From positions 2,480,001-2,544,000 of the forward strand of contig NZ_CP031967.1 in assembly GCF_003443615.1 (NCBI RefSeq): a DNA stretch of 64,000 bases, in the 5' to 3' direction. Under the pieces are notes generated by a model that was not told the origin of the DNA, made no database searches, and saw nothing but the letters and a program-made list of their open reading frames with translations. Positions 8,957-18,616 of this stretch are shown here, piece by piece. Position numbers and translations under genes: made by a program. Positions within the stretch are counted from its first letter, which is position 1. The number at the start of each line of letters is the position of its first letter. The DNA comes from Alteromonas sp. BL110. GTDB lineage: Bacteria > Pseudomonadota > Gammaproteobacteria > Enterobacterales > Alteromonadaceae.

Positions 8957-10852
8957 CTAATCGTCTTTAGAAGCTGGGAATTCTACCTCTTTACCGTTGC
9001 TCAACAAAGCTTTGCACTGAACATCGGCGTTTTTCTGTGAAATTTTTAATACACCGATAGCACAACCGTTGAATAATTCGCCATAACCCAAGCTTGGTTC
9101 TCTCGCTTTTACCGACATGTTTCGGCGTCTTGTGAAAAGGTTTAAGGGAGACTTGGAGCGATACAGTACCCGGTTCAATCTATCTAGCCACTTAATTAGC
9201 CCATCTGGGAACGCGTTTTTCAATCCGCTGCAGGTGAACTGAGTGATATGGGGGCTGTTTCGCCTAAAGCGTAGACGTACATCGTATACAAAGGAATAGT
9301 GCACATCGCCCGACAAAATAATGAACTCAGGCGGGGTTTTGTAGTGCCTGAAGATGTTTAACATAACGTTGGCAGTACCTTTATGTGCCATCCAGTTTTC
9401 AGCATCAACGGTGAGCGCTTTGCCAAAAAACGTAAATATTTTTTGAATGGCCTCAATAACTTTAACCCCATAGATGGGGGCAGCAGAGACAACAATGACA
9501 GATTCTTTGCCAATAATAGAATGCTGGAAATCACACAGCGCTTCCCAATCCATTAAACCCGACGGCTTGTTCATATTTGATTCACTGCGCCAGCGTTGTG
9601 TTCGCGTGTCCAATACTTCTATAGGAGGCGTGGTATCTAAGCGGTAATGCCACTTGTTAAAATCCAAAAGATTGTTTATAACCTCATCGTGTTCAGTGAA
9701 ACCTATGTCACTTATCGATTCTTGTACTTTTGCGATCAGTGGCGCGACCTTTTTAGGTGCATTGCCCCAGCCTTGGCATAGTAAGTAGCCAATAAGTGCA
9801 TTGCCGATCATACGTTTCGATAAGGGATTGCTATAAACTTCTTGCTCCCAACCCCGCGTTAAGTTCCAGTCGTCGGTGACATCGTGATCGTCAAAGATCA
9901 TGTAGGTAGGAATGTGCGCTAGTGCTCGGCGTACCTGTGGTAATTGTTTAACGAACCCGGCAAGCGCGTCATTCTCTTTATCGAAAATGTTCGAATACTT
10001 TTCTGGAATACCCTCTTTATTTATAGTGACATCAGCCCACAGCGTATCGGACCACACCAGCAAATACATAGCGATGATCTCTGCACTGCCAATTAAATGG
10101 TTTTGTGCATTTACCGACGTAAACACAGGCTTTTTCTTAGCACCAAAGAATATTGAAGACAGTACCGTATTGGTCGCTATTTGCGGCAGAAGCTGTTCAC
10201 GTTCATAAAACCCAAACTCATGGGTTGCGAGTTCACTAGTGTTGCTTACCACTGCGCCCTCAAGCCCCTCGTGGTAAAGGCCTAAACGCTCTATCACACT
10301 GTGAATAGCTTTAAGCATTGGCCCAGCGACATCATCTGCGTAAATTTGATCTCCCGTCATCAATAAAAGATCGGGAAAGCCCTTGTTTTTTTCAAACGCA
10401 TTTTTATGAAGAACGTCAACCTGCGCCAGCGCATCATCATTGTCAAAGTGGGGTTTGCGGCAAGAGCCATGCAAAATGGTTTCGGGTGTTTCTGTGTAGT
10501 GAAAGCTTGGCGAAGATTGACCATTGTAGAGTATTGCGCGCTGTTCTTTTTCCCATCTGGCTTGGGCAGATGGATCGTCAAAAAACAGTTGATAGCTAAT
10601 TCGCGCTCTGTCTTTAAAAGTCTCAGCCGCATAAAAAGAGATGACATGGATAAAAGCACAAGAGCCTACGCGTACAGTTTCACTCCGGCACTCACCTGAT
10701 ATTGCCTGGTCACAGACCGACAGTTTTAATAGTGGTGCTTCGGCGTTACAGGTGACTACCCATATATGGCTTTCAGTAGGCGTCACTTTTCTAACTATTG
10801 GCCCTGCTATGACTTGGGGCAAGTGCTGCGTAGGAATGACTTTCTCCTTCAA
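8957..10852 (-). CDS. PhoD-like metallophosphatase family protein
   Basis: Protein of 631 aa with the PhoD-type metallophosphatase signatures in order: HGSCRKP (128-134), LLLMTGDQIYADD (about 162-174), MIFDDHDVTDDWN, and SGDVHYSFVYDV. These supply the Asp, His and Asn ligands of a two-metal centre. PhoD enzymes cleave phosphodiesters and phosphomonoesters and are normally exported by Tat. This one has no signal peptide or twin-arginine motif at the N-terminus (MKEKVIPTQHLPQVIAG), so it is probably cytoplasmic with a different substrate. No Pho box was recognised upstream. Confidence 0.82.
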   Translation of the reverse strand: MKEKVIPTQHLPQVIAGPIVRKVTPTESHIWVVTCNAEAPLLKLSVCDQAISGECRSETVRVGSCAFIHVISFYAAETFKDRARISYQLFFDDPSAQARWEKEQRAILYNGQSSPSFHYTETPETILHGSCRKPHFDNDDALAQVDVLHKNAFEKNKGFPDLLLMTGDQIYADDVAGPMLKAIHSVIERLGLYHEGLEGAVVSNTSELATHEFGFYEREQLLPQIATNTVLSSIFFGAKKKPVFTSVNAQNHLIGSAEIIAMYLLVWSDTLWADVTINKEGIPEKYSNIFDKENDALAGFVKQLPQVRRALAHIPTYMIFDDHDVTDDWNLTRGWEQEVYSNPLSKRMIGNALIGYLLCQGWGNAPKKVAPLIAKVQESISDIGFTEHDEVINNLLDFNKWHYRLDTTPPIEVLDTRTQRWRSESNMNKPSGLMDWEALCDFQHSIIGKESVIVVSAAPIYGVKVIEAIQKIFTFFGKALTVDAENWMAHKGTANVMLNIFRHYKTPPEFIILSGDVHYSFVYDVRLRFRRNSPHITQFTCSGLKNAFPDGLIKWLDRLNRVLYRSKSPLNLFTRRRNMSVKAREPSLGYGELFNGCAIGVLKISQKNADVQCKALLSNGKEVEFPASKDD

Positions 10853-11068
10853 TACTCGATTTACTAGCTAAAACTTTTTTTGCCCCTACATTGAGGCGCT
10901 TTACGATCTTGATTGTCTTTTACACACCACAAACGCATTGGTATGTAAATAATCGCTATAACCTTACTCTTTTTTGTGCGTAAACGGTATGCTCGATATA
11001 CTCCCTTACAATTTTTTCAGTTTTTGCTTTTGCTCTCGCTCTAGTGAGTCGGAAGAGGACTTCATATT

Positions 11069-12190
11069 ATGCTTAAATATTTATCCGCCACTGTCTTAAT
11101 CGCGATGCTGGTCACTGCATGCAGCGAGCCCAAAGATGTCATTATTAGTCCAGAACCTACCGATTTGACAGAAACAACGGTAGGGAACTGGATTCTTGAT
11201 GACTCTGGAAAAGTCATGTTCGACCCACAAACTTCTGGGCTAGTCGTGTTGGACGGAGAGCTTGTTACCATTGCAGATGCAAGCGCAGATGTTACTCAGC
11301 AGTTGAAGTTACACAGTATTTCTCCAGACACGGCAACGCTAAGTGCGTCTAGTGAGCGCTTTTCGTTTTCAAGGAATGTGCGCCGAAGCTGCTTCTATAA
11401 CTACTTAAGCGAGCAACCAGATTTAGAAGCGTTAGCGGTAGACCCAAGAGATGCTAATGTCATTTATACGGTCACAGAAGATGCAACCCGTACAGGCGCC
11501 TTAAGCCCCCGTTGTGAAACCAAGTACGAAGATACAGGCTCTACAGACTACCCAACCCTGTTGATTAAACTAACGCGAAAGGACAATGGCGCAGTTGAAA
11601 TGTCAGATGTGCGTCCGCTCCAGTTTCCTACTGTTTTGGAAGTAGGGAATTTTCCAAATGACGGTATTGAAGGCCTGACTATGTCAGAAGACGGTACTTT
11701 GTATTTGGCATTAGAAAAAGATAAGGCGGGGCAACCGAGAATTTTCACATTGTCTATTGATCAAAACTTTTTCTCTTCGAGCGATTTTGCCAGTGTGAGC
11801 GAACCGAACCTTCAGCTTCCTTCGTTTACCTCGGGTAATCACCCCATAAATGGCTTGGCTTTATATACGCATTCAACAGGCGAGTCTTATTTGTTTGGCG
11901 CGGCTAGAAATGACAATGAGCTATGGATCATTGATACCAGCGGTAGCAAGCCGACGAAGCGGATTACCATTATTTTTGACGTTGCCGGCGACCAAAATTG
12001 CAAACAATACACAATGGACAATTCATCAATGGAGGGGTTAGTCACTATTGATAACACACTATGGATCATCAACGATCCGTGGGAAAAAAATTACATGAAA
12101 AACGCGACTTGTGAAGCGCATAAAACGCGTTATGAAGATTTAGCGCCGTTGCTGTTTTCGATAGAAATCAATGATGTTTGGTTTGATTAG
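11069..12190 (+). CDS. Lipoprotein with beta-propeller-like domain (phytase/esterase-like or SdiA-regulated type)
   Basis: 373 aa with a lipoprotein signal (LIAMLVTACSEP). The body resembles a beta-propeller: DLEALAVDPRDANVIYTVTEDA, NDGIEGLTMSEDGTLYLALE, NGLALYTHSTGESYLFGAARNDNELWIID and SSMEGLVTIDNTLWIINDPW are evenly spaced blades. The E-G-L-T/A core is shared by the esterase-like activity of phytase family and related propellers. Several Cys (RSCF, PRCE, QNCK, ATCE) could form disulfides in the periplasm. No substrate can be named. It is a single gene followed by a strong terminator. Confidence 0.55.
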   Translation: MLKYLSATVLIAMLVTACSEPKDVIISPEPTDLTETTVGNWILDDSGKVMFDPQTSGLVVLDGELVTIADASADVTQQLKLHSISPDTATLSASSERFSFSRNVRRSCFYNYLSEQPDLEALAVDPRDANVIYTVTEDATRTGALSPRCETKYEDTGSTDYPTLLIKLTRKDNGAVEMSDVRPLQFPTVLEVGNFPNDGIEGLTMSEDGTLYLALEKDKAGQPRIFTLSIDQNFFSSSDFASVSEPNLQLPSFTSGNHPINGLALYTHSTGESYLFGAARNDNELWIIDTSGSKPTKRITIIFDVAGDQNCKQYTMDNSSMEGLVTIDNTLWIINDPWEKNYMKNATCEAHKTRYEDLAPLLFSIEINDVWFD

Positions 12191-12223
12191 CGTTTATCTA
12201 CTTACGATGTTCTTAAAATTGAA

Positions 12224-12256
12224 AAAGGGTTGCTACTAGGCAACCCTTTCGTTTTT
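12224..12256 (+). terminator. Rho-independent terminator
   Basis: Ten-base stem AAAGGGTTGC / GCAACCCTTT, 6-base loop, then CGTTTTT. It serves the lipoprotein gene and could also end msrA, which converges on it. Confidence 0.88.
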
Positions 12257-12295
12257 AGCCAACCTGTAAAACGCCGCTAATAAAGCTTATTTTAC

Positions 12296-12841
12296 TTATG
12301 CATCGCTGCGAAGGCGAGAAGCAAAAGTCTTTTTGAACTTTGCAAGCTTAGGTGCAACCACCATAGAACAATACTGGTTCTGCGGATTATTTTTGAAATA
12401 ATCCTGATGATAGTCTTCGGCGTCATAGTAGTTATTCACAGCGACTACTTCAGTGACTACCGGGTCAGGCCAGATTTCTTCCTCTGTGATTTGTGCAATA
12501 ATTTTTTCAGCTTCCGCTTTTTGTGCATCATCATGATAGAAGATTGCGCTGCGATACTGTGTACCCACATCGTTACCCTGTCTATTTAGCTGAGTAGGGT
12601 TATGTAGCGCGAAGAAAATCTCTAGAATTTCACGGTAGCTGATGTTGTCTGCATCAAACGTTACTTGTACAACTTCTGCATGGCCAGTGCTTCCTGTACA
12701 TACCTCTTCATAGGTCGGATCGGCTTTTTCACCACCTGCATAGCCAGAAATTGCTTTTTCTACGCCTTCGACAGTATTAAATGCAGATTCGATACACCAA
12801 AAGCATCCGCCTGCTAACGTGGCCACTTGTAAATTTGCCAT
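12296..12841 (-). CDS. msrA: Peptide-methionine (S)-S-oxide reductase MsrA
   Basis: Repairs oxidised methionine. The catalytic motif GCFWC (Cys13) lies near the N-terminus, followed by the MsrA blocks VEKAISGYAGG, YEEVCTGSTGHAEVVQVTFD, FFALHNPTQLNRQGNDVGTQYRSAIF and the tail YHQDYFKNNPQNQYC, which holds a resolving Cys. I chose the ATG at 12841 (181 aa) because GAGAGG sits a few bases upstream; a longer frame to 12907 adds 22 residues unlike the family. Confidence 0.95.
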   Translation of the reverse strand: MANLQVATLAGGCFWCIESAFNTVEGVEKAISGYAGGEKADPTYEEVCTGSTGHAEVVQVTFDADNISYREILEIFFALHNPTQLNRQGNDVGTQYRSAIFYHDDAQKAEAEKIIAQITEEEIWPDPVVTEVVAVNNYYDAEDYHQDYFKNNPQNQYCSMVVAPKLAKFKKTFASRLRSDA

Positions 12842-13099
12842 AATAAAACCTCTCATAATCTTTGCTTGTAGTGTGGGTGCGGGTAAGTCACAACACAAGT
12901 CATCCAAGCGTGTTTTTTTATCGTATAAACGAATATTAAATAAGAATAACGTGCGACGGCTTAAAACGGTCTTAAACTGATTACAACAAGAGCGCGGTTA
13001 GCGCGTGGCAAACGCGATGTATTCTTTATTTTTCCATGTTTGCATGGGCGAAATCGTCTTTTAAGCGATAAGCGCCTTATGTGGCAGAGGTAGGTAGAA

Positions 13100-13495
13100 G
13101 TGATTATTTTTTATGATGGTTATTGCCCCTTGTGCATAGCCGAAATGCGTCATTTACGCAAAAGAGACAAGCATAACAAACTCACCTTGGTCGACATTCA
13201 GGCACCTGATTTTGCAAGTCGTTACCCGGCCATGAATTGGCATGCACTTAATGCAAGAATTCATGGGCTTCGCGAAGATGGTACCCTAATTACTGGGCTT
13301 GATGTTACCCATGAAGCGTGGAAAGCAGTAGGTATGGGCTGGATTTATGCTCCGCTTCGCTGGCCCGTTATTCGTTATGCCGCCGATGCTTTCTACAATG
13401 TATTCGCAAAACATAGATATACCATTTCTTACCTTTTAACGGGAAAAAAACGCCAGTGCGATCGCTGTGTACCGGGAGAGCCGAATGGAAAATAA
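13100..13495 (+). CDS. DCC-type thiol-disulfide oxidoreductase family protein (DUF393)
   Basis: 131 aa beginning directly with the family signature FYDGYCPLC (DGxCPLC at 6-12), a thioredoxin-like redox motif with Cys9 and Cys12. RWPVIRYAADAFYNVFAKHRYTIS is the conserved second half, and a CDRC pair near the end adds two more Cys. The start is GTG at 13100. The last 11 bases overlap the SDR gene, so the two are probably one operon. The exact redox partner is unknown for the family. Confidence 0.85.
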   Translation: MIIFYDGYCPLCIAEMRHLRKRDKHNKLTLVDIQAPDFASRYPAMNWHALNARIHGLREDGTLITGLDVTHEAWKAVGMGWIYAPLRWPVIRYAADAFYNVFAKHRYTISYLLTGKKRQCDRCVPGEPNGK

Positions 13496-14210
13496 CGTAC
13501 TTATAGTGGGCGCATCTGGCGGTATAGCGTCTGCGCTTATCGAACAATATCGTAGTGCAGGCGCAAAGGTGTTTGCAGTAAGTCGTGCAGCTGCAACTGA
13601 AAGTAACAACCTAGAAAATGTTTCGTATCATCAAATTTCTGAACAGGATGATAAGCATATCAGCGGTTTTGTAAAACAACTCGCTGAACAAGACGTTGTG
13701 TTAAATACGGTAGTAATAACAACCGGTTTTTTGCATAACGAAAGCGAAGGTATTCACCCCGAAAAACGTTTAGAAGAGGTCAGCGAGGAAGCCCTGACTG
13801 CGTACTTCGCGACAAACAGCATTATTCCCTCCATATGGCTTAAGCATTTAGTCAACGTTATGAGTAAAGAAGGGGCCACCCTTGTTTGTCTAAGCGCGAG
13901 AGTAGGGAGCATATCAGACAACGGGCTTGGCGGATGGTATGGCTACCGTGCATCGAAAGCCGCGCTCAATATGTTTGTCAAAACAGCGTCGGTAGAGTAC
14001 AAACGTAGATTAAAGGATGTCATGCTGGTTTGTTACCACCCAGGTACCGTTGATACAGGATTATCGAAGCCTTTTCAAAAGAATGTCGCCGCCAAAAAAC
14101 TCTTTATGCCTGAGTTCACCGCAAAACAGCTTATTCACCATCTTTCAGTGCTTGATCGGAACCAAGCTTGCCATTTTATCGACTGGAATGGCGAAGTGGT
14201 AACTTGGTGA
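13485..14210 (+). CDS. Short-chain dehydrogenase/reductase (C-factor-like)
   Basis: Classical SDR of 241 aa. The NAD(P)-binding glycine motif GASGGIA is at residues 9-15, the catalytic Ser lies in CLSARVGS and the catalytic pair in YGYRASKAA. VCYHPGTVDTGLS is the usual segment after the active site. The ATG at 13485 is inside the end of the upstream DUF393 gene; a longer frame would start inside that gene and add six unlikely residues. The substrate cannot be told from sequence; neighbourhood with a DCC protein recurs in marine gammaproteobacteria as far as I recall. Confidence 0.85.
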   Translation: MENNVLIVGASGGIASALIEQYRSAGAKVFAVSRAAATESNNLENVSYHQISEQDDKHISGFVKQLAEQDVVLNTVVITTGFLHNESEGIHPEKRLEEVSEEALTAYFATNSIIPSIWLKHLVNVMSKEGATLVCLSARVGSISDNGLGGWYGYRASKAALNMFVKTASVEYKRRLKDVMLVCYHPGTVDTGLSKPFQKNVAAKKLFMPEFTAKQLIHHLSVLDRNQACHFIDWNGEVVTW

Positions 14211-14540
14211 TACGGTCTATCATCATTTCAGCAAGTTCAACATCAAGACTTTTTATTTCACTGCTGTTACCATGCTATTTTGGGAATGGTGCAGCGTATT
14301 GATACGCCCATAGAGGTAGCAATACAACGCGTTGACGCCACACGTGAGTCATAACAATAAACGCCATCCTAATAATAAATAATACCAGTTCGCGCGGCTT
14401 GATTCCGACAAGGTCCAAGTACGAACAACAAGTACAAATTGTGAATGCAAAAAAGTGTTTGTTCTATCCAAAACTGATTTGTATGCCACAGGGCGTAACA
14501 AGCGAACTGCTATAACAATAACTCAACAAGAGGAAGGGAT
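14211..14540 (+). other. Intergenic region without a gene
   Basis: AT-rich 330-base spacer between the SDR and symporter genes. No ORF with a ribosome binding site, no RNA gene and no clear terminator were seen. The last bases (AAGAGGAAGGGAT) hold a good ribosome binding site for the symporter; its promoter must be in this spacer but I could not pick it out. Confidence 0.6.
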
Positions 14541-15962
14541 ATGAGCGGGGCCAGAGAACAGTTCGGATCGCGCATAGGTTTTATATTGGCTGCTGCAGGC
14601 TCTGCAGTGGGCATTGGTAATTTGGTGGGTTTCCCAGTCGGTGCAGCTAAGAACGGTGGTGGGGCATTCCTTTTAATGTACGCCATTTTTGTTTTTGCCA
14701 TTTGTTTACCGGTGATGTTGGCAGAGATGTCAGTGGGTCGCCATGCTAAAAAAGACCCGTTAGGTGCATACAGCGCTATCAGTGGTAACGAAAAGAGGTG
14801 GAAACTTGCAGGCTGGCTCGCGATTGCCACGCCGTTTATGATTGCCGTTTTCTACATGGTTATTACTGTGTGGCTTTTTGGCTATTTATTCGAGGCAGTA
14901 AGTGGAAACTTAGACAAACTCGCCGACCCCGAAACTTTTGGGGTGTTTATTAATTCAGAGTCTATTTTTGTCTACATGGCTGCTGTTGTTGGAGTGGTTT
15001 ACCTTATCCTTCAAGGCGGTGTAAAAGAAGGCATAGAAAAAGCGGCGAAGCTGCTTATGCCAGCACTTTTCGTAATGCTTATCGGGCTTGTGATCTTCGT
15101 ACTAACCCGTGAAAACGCAATGGCAGGCGTAGAATTTTATATTGTTCCTGATTTTTCAAAAATCACGGCGGAAGTGGTCAATGGTGCGCTATCCCAAGCC
15201 TTTTTCTCACTGTCGTTGGGTATGGGGATTCTTATTACCTACGGTAGTTATATCGACAAACGTGCGGATGTACCGAGCGCTGCGAAGCTAGTGGCATTAA
15301 CTGACACTGCTGTAGCTTTTACCGCAGGTTTAATGATTCTTCCTGCCATATTCTCTTTCAACCCAGATATCAACCCTGATGAGCTAAGTGAATCGTCTGT
15401 AGGTATGATTTTTACTTATCTGCCTAGTATCTTCCTAGCGCTCCAAGACTCCATTGGCTATATGGGCGCTTCGATTGTCGCGAGCCTGTTTTTCCTACTC
15501 GTGTTCTTTGCGGCAATTACGTCGCTAGTGTCTATTTTTGAAGTACCAGTAGCGGCACTAATGGACGAAAAAGGCGTTAGCCGTAAATGGGCGCTAGGCT
15601 CTCTAGGTAGCATTATGATTGTGCTGGCAATTCTAAGTGCATTGTCGTTTGGTAAAGTTGATATGCTAACATCGTTTATGCATTACGCTGGCGCAGACAA
15701 GTCGCTGTTTGACGTAATTTACGATGTATTCTACGACACTATTTTGCCGTTAAACGGCTTGCTAATTTGCTTGTTCGTTATTTATCGTTGGAAGAGTGCT
15801 AATTTTAATGCTTCTTTGGAAGAAGGCAGCAGCGGCTATAAAGGCAGCTGGTTTGAAAAGTATGTGGATGTTTCGTTGAAAACCTTTATTCCGCTAATTC
15901 TACTTGTGATTTTTGTAAACACGGTGGCGTTGAAATACTTCGGATATAACTTTTTCGGTTAA
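14541..15962 (+). CDS. Sodium-dependent symporter, NSS/SNF family
   Basis: Inner-membrane LeuT-fold transporter of 473 aa with about 11-12 hydrophobic segments. The first segments carry the family mark: GFILAAAGSAVGIGNLVGFP followed by KNGGGAFLLMY, equal to the substrate and sodium site of NSS proteins. FFSLSLGMGILITYGSYI is the conserved middle motif. The family carries amino acids or related amines with Na+; the substrate here is unknown. It is a single gene with its own terminator. Confidence 0.9.
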   Translation: MSGAREQFGSRIGFILAAAGSAVGIGNLVGFPVGAAKNGGGAFLLMYAIFVFAICLPVMLAEMSVGRHAKKDPLGAYSAISGNEKRWKLAGWLAIATPFMIAVFYMVITVWLFGYLFEAVSGNLDKLADPETFGVFINSESIFVYMAAVVGVVYLILQGGVKEGIEKAAKLLMPALFVMLIGLVIFVLTRENAMAGVEFYIVPDFSKITAEVVNGALSQAFFSLSLGMGILITYGSYIDKRADVPSAAKLVALTDTAVAFTAGLMILPAIFSFNPDINPDELSESSVGMIFTYLPSIFLALQDSIGYMGASIVASLFFLLVFFAAITSLVSIFEVPVAALMDEKGVSRKWALGSLGSIMIVLAILSALSFGKVDMLTSFMHYAGADKSLFDVIYDVFYDTILPLNGLLICLFVIYRWKSANFNASLEEGSSGYKGSWFEKYVDVSLKTFIPLILLVIFVNTVALKYFGYNFFG

Positions 15963-16022
15963 TAAGCCCTATCAACAATAATCACTGTGTTTATAACAAA
16001 ATAACAGTAAACTAAATTGGAT

Positions 16023-16054
16023 AAACGGCAAGCGCAGGCTTGCCGTTTTTGTTT
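16023..16054 (+). terminator. Rho-independent terminator of the symporter gene
   Basis: Eleven-base stem AAACGGCAAGC / GCTTGCCGTTT with a GCAG loop and a T-rich tail. Confidence 0.92.
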
Positions 16055-16178
16055 CTTGGAACCTGTTGTCTATCAACTTACATTGCTTTGGTGACTGGTT
16101 CATTAGCACACCTTTGTAACTTTACCAAAGCCTACTCTAGCGGCGTTAAATTAATGCTGACCGAAATGAGCATAAGCC

Positions 16179-16991
16179 TTAAAACATGCTATAGGGGTCA
16201 CCATAGATAGGCGTAATGTTAAGCCTGTTCCAACATTGCGCGGCGTCGATAACCTTGCCGGCAGGCTGAGCTTCTGTATTAGAAAAGTGGGGGGCGTCTA
16301 TGTCCATTGCGTTCGCAGCATCTACATAATAAATACCGCGCTTAGGGTGAGATAAGCAGCAAAGGTGTATAACGTCATTTAGCGGCTTGCCGCAAATAAT
16401 CGAGGTTAACGCAGACACAATGTCGTGCACATGGACAAGGTTAATTCGTTTATTTCCTGCATCCAACTGTCTTCCACTTAACGAACGAGCTGGGTGACGA
16501 TCTGGCCCTACTAACCCCGCTAAGCGAACAATACTGATATTAGTTTGGTCTCGCTTAGACATTAAATGGTTTTCAATAGTCACGTGGGCTTTGGCCGACG
16601 CAGTTTGTGGGTTCGTGTCACTTTGTACCGTAAGGACGTTATTCGTGTCATCGCCATAAACCGATGTGGTACTGATAAAAACAATGTGTGCGACGCCTGC
16701 GCTTAGTGCAGCATCAATAAGTCGCAGCATATTGTCAGTGAATGATTCGAGGTTGGTGTTTCTTCTACCAGGGGGAATATTCAACAATAACGTCGCGTTT
16801 GGTAGATGGCTACATAGTACTGATGTATCATCGCCTAATGCATATTCAATAGCGGTGACACCTTGTTCCTTTAACGCGCGACGTTTCTGTTGGCATCGAG
16901 TAGTGCCAATAATATTGACTTTACCTGACAGTGCTTTGCCTACATAGCCGGCTAACCAGCCATAGCCACTAATTACTACATTCTGAGTCAT
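16179..16991 (-). CDS. YeeZ-like NAD(P)-binding sugar epimerase/dehydratase family protein
   Basis: Extended-SDR-type protein of 270 aa. The N-terminus VVISGYGWLAGYVGKAL is a nucleotide-binding glycine motif close to that of YeeZ (GLGWLG...). FISTTSVYGD holds the Ser/Tyr region and IVRLAGLVGPDRHPA the later family block. The HVHDIVSAL segment is typical. The usual YxxxK pair is not obvious, so activity is uncertain. Single gene; a bidirectional terminator lies upstream. Confidence 0.72.
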   Translation of the reverse strand: MTQNVVISGYGWLAGYVGKALSGKVNIIGTTRCQQKRRALKEQGVTAIEYALGDDTSVLCSHLPNATLLLNIPPGRRNTNLESFTDNMLRLIDAALSAGVAHIVFISTTSVYGDDTNNVLTVQSDTNPQTASAKAHVTIENHLMSKRDQTNISIVRLAGLVGPDRHPARSLSGRQLDAGNKRINLVHVHDIVSALTSIICGKPLNDVIHLCCLSHPKRGIYYVDAANAMDIDAPHFSNTEAQPAGKVIDAAQCWNRLNITPIYGDPYSMF

Positions 16992-17135
16992 CGATTAAAT
17001 TCCCCTTTGTTTAGGGCTTAAGAGTACATCAATCGGGGGACGGATGTCGTCAATACGCCTACCATTAACTGAAAAAGCAGAAATCTGAGTGAGGTGAAGT
17101 ATTAAAAAGTTAGATAGCGACCGGTATGAAAACTA

Positions 17136-17163
17136 AAAACCGACTGTTTTTTCAGTCGGTTTT
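17136..17163 (-). terminator. Rho-independent terminator after the DUF2884 gene
   Basis: Eleven-base arms AAAACCGACTG / CAGTCGGTTTT with a T6 loop, 66 bases past the DUF2884 stop. Confidence 0.85.
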
Positions 17164-17228
17164 CAAAGTAAGTGATATAGAAAGGTAAGTAGTTTGTTGT
17201 AGCGGGTTTAGTTCGCTAAATTACCCAA

Positions 17229-18068
17229 CTACATTTTCATTTCGCCATTGTGCTCGTTGTGACCATGGTTGTCGCTGGGGTCAATATCCAGCAGGTTTAA
17301 GTCATCAAGCCCTGAAATAGATGCCTGCATTTGACCTTCGGCATGGTCGGCTTTTTTTAGTACTTTACACAAAGCTTCGCCTTTTTCTTCCAGCGAAGCC
17401 GCTTGGCTTTCTAAACGGTATTCTAAATCTTCGCCCCAGCGCTCCATTTTTTGTTCAAATTCAGACATATCTCCGCCTTCCCACAGCATTTGTGTGCCAA
17501 CCGCGATAAGAATCCTACCCATGGATTCACTGATTAAAGACTCAATTTGCGTCTCGAATTCTTGTTCCCAGCTTTCGTCAAACCAACCTGGCTCGTCGAA
17601 CTTCGTAGAATCTACGCGGATATTGCCCGCGTCATCATAAAATGAGGTGTTTAATTTAGTCTCGAGTGAGTCGAACAATTCATTGAAATCATCACCCATT
17701 TGATCGCCGCCTAACAGTTCAGTAAACACTTCTGTTACTGCTACGTTGGCAATTTGCAAGCCTTCACTGGCAATAGTAAGGGTCATAGGAATAGCGATAT
17801 CAATGTTATTGTAATATTCACTTACCCAACGTTGCTGATCGCTGTTTAGCGAAACTGGCTCACCGTTGATGGTCATATTGTGCTGAGCATCAATTGTCAT
17901 TACCGAACCATTGTCCATCTGAACCGTAAGGTCGCCTTGGTAATACTGAATGTGCCCATCAAGCTCCATGTCACAGCTATTGTTCTGAAAGCTGGTGTTA
18001 TGCGCAAATGCGTGGCCGCTCATCAAAGCACTGGTAACGGCAACAGAAAGTAATAGTTTGTTAGACAT
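17229..18068 (-). CDS. DUF2884 (YggN-like) periplasmic protein
   Basis: 279 aa with a clear signal peptide ending at HAFAHN. The start of the mature part (CDMELDGHIQYYQGDLTVQ...MTINGEPVSL) and the QRWVSEYYNNIDIAIP block match the YggN/DUF2884 pattern. The central part is acidic and helical. The C-terminus is rich in His, Asn and Met (SDNHGHNEHNGEMKM), which could bind metal. The function of the family is unknown. Confidence 0.75.
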   Translation of the reverse strand: MSNKLLLSVAVTSALMSGHAFAHNTSFQNNSCDMELDGHIQYYQGDLTVQMDNGSVMTIDAQHNMTINGEPVSLNSDQQRWVSEYYNNIDIAIPMTLTIASEGLQIANVAVTEVFTELLGGDQMGDDFNELFDSLETKLNTSFYDDAGNIRVDSTKFDEPGWFDESWEQEFETQIESLISESMGRILIAVGTQMLWEGGDMSEFEQKMERWGEDLEYRLESQAASLEEKGEALCKVLKKADHAEGQMQASISGLDDLNLLDIDPSDNHGHNEHNGEMKM

Positions 18069-18409
18069 TGTTCATTCCTTAATTTACATGTGACGCATTC
18101 ACCTTATTCAGGGGGCTGCAATGGGTTGTAGAGTCACTATCAAATAAACACTAGCGTTATTCGCTGGTATGTGAGTAATAGAGCAATGGTCTTGCCAAAA
18201 TTTAAAGTTTATATTTTTCAGTTGGTTAGCTTATTCATCCAGTTCTTCAGGTCGATTTTCGATTCACTATTTAGTGAAATTGCTAACTAATTAGTAGTTT
18301 TGACTAAGATCAATTAATACCAATAGCGATAGATTTAAGCCAATCCAAGCATGGTTAAATCTTATTTATTGGTGCATAATACCGCCAATATTTTTAAGGG
18401 GTTATCACA
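18069..18409 (+). other. Intergenic promoter region, divergent genes
   Basis: AT-rich 341 bases between the divergent DUF2884 and 63-aa membrane protein genes. A small palindrome ACTAATTAGT lies near 18285. No gene or RNA was recognised. Confidence 0.5.
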
Positions 18410-18601
18410 ATGGCTGATTGGATTAATGCAATTATGTTTGGTGTTGCGCTAATTGCCTTTACGCTAGGGCTAAGCAGCATCGTTATGGGCTTTATGACTG
18501 CTAAAGCAGGTGCTGAAGGTATGCAGGAAAAAATCGAGTACGGTTTTTTTGGCGTTACTGGTTTAGTACTTTGCTTGCTGATGGCCTACGCACTGGCTTA
18601 A
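18410..18601 (+). CDS. Small two-helix membrane protein of unknown function
   Basis: 63 aa: two hydrophobic helices (about 7-27 and 45-62) joined by a short polar stretch (TAKAGAEGMQEKIEY). AAGGGG lies about 10 bases before the ATG, and a perfect terminator follows 16 bases after the stop, so this is a real single-gene unit. I do not recognise the family. Confidence 0.7.
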   Translation: MADWINAIMFGVALIAFTLGLSSIVMGFMTAKAGAEGMQEKIEYGFFGVTGLVLCLLMAYALA

Positions 18602-18616
18602 GCGTTAAGCATTATG

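Noticed and set aside
16085..16131. GCTTTGGT / ACCAAAGC inverted repeat after the symporter gene
   Set aside because: The loop is 31 bases and the stem only 8, likely chance; the true terminator is just upstream.
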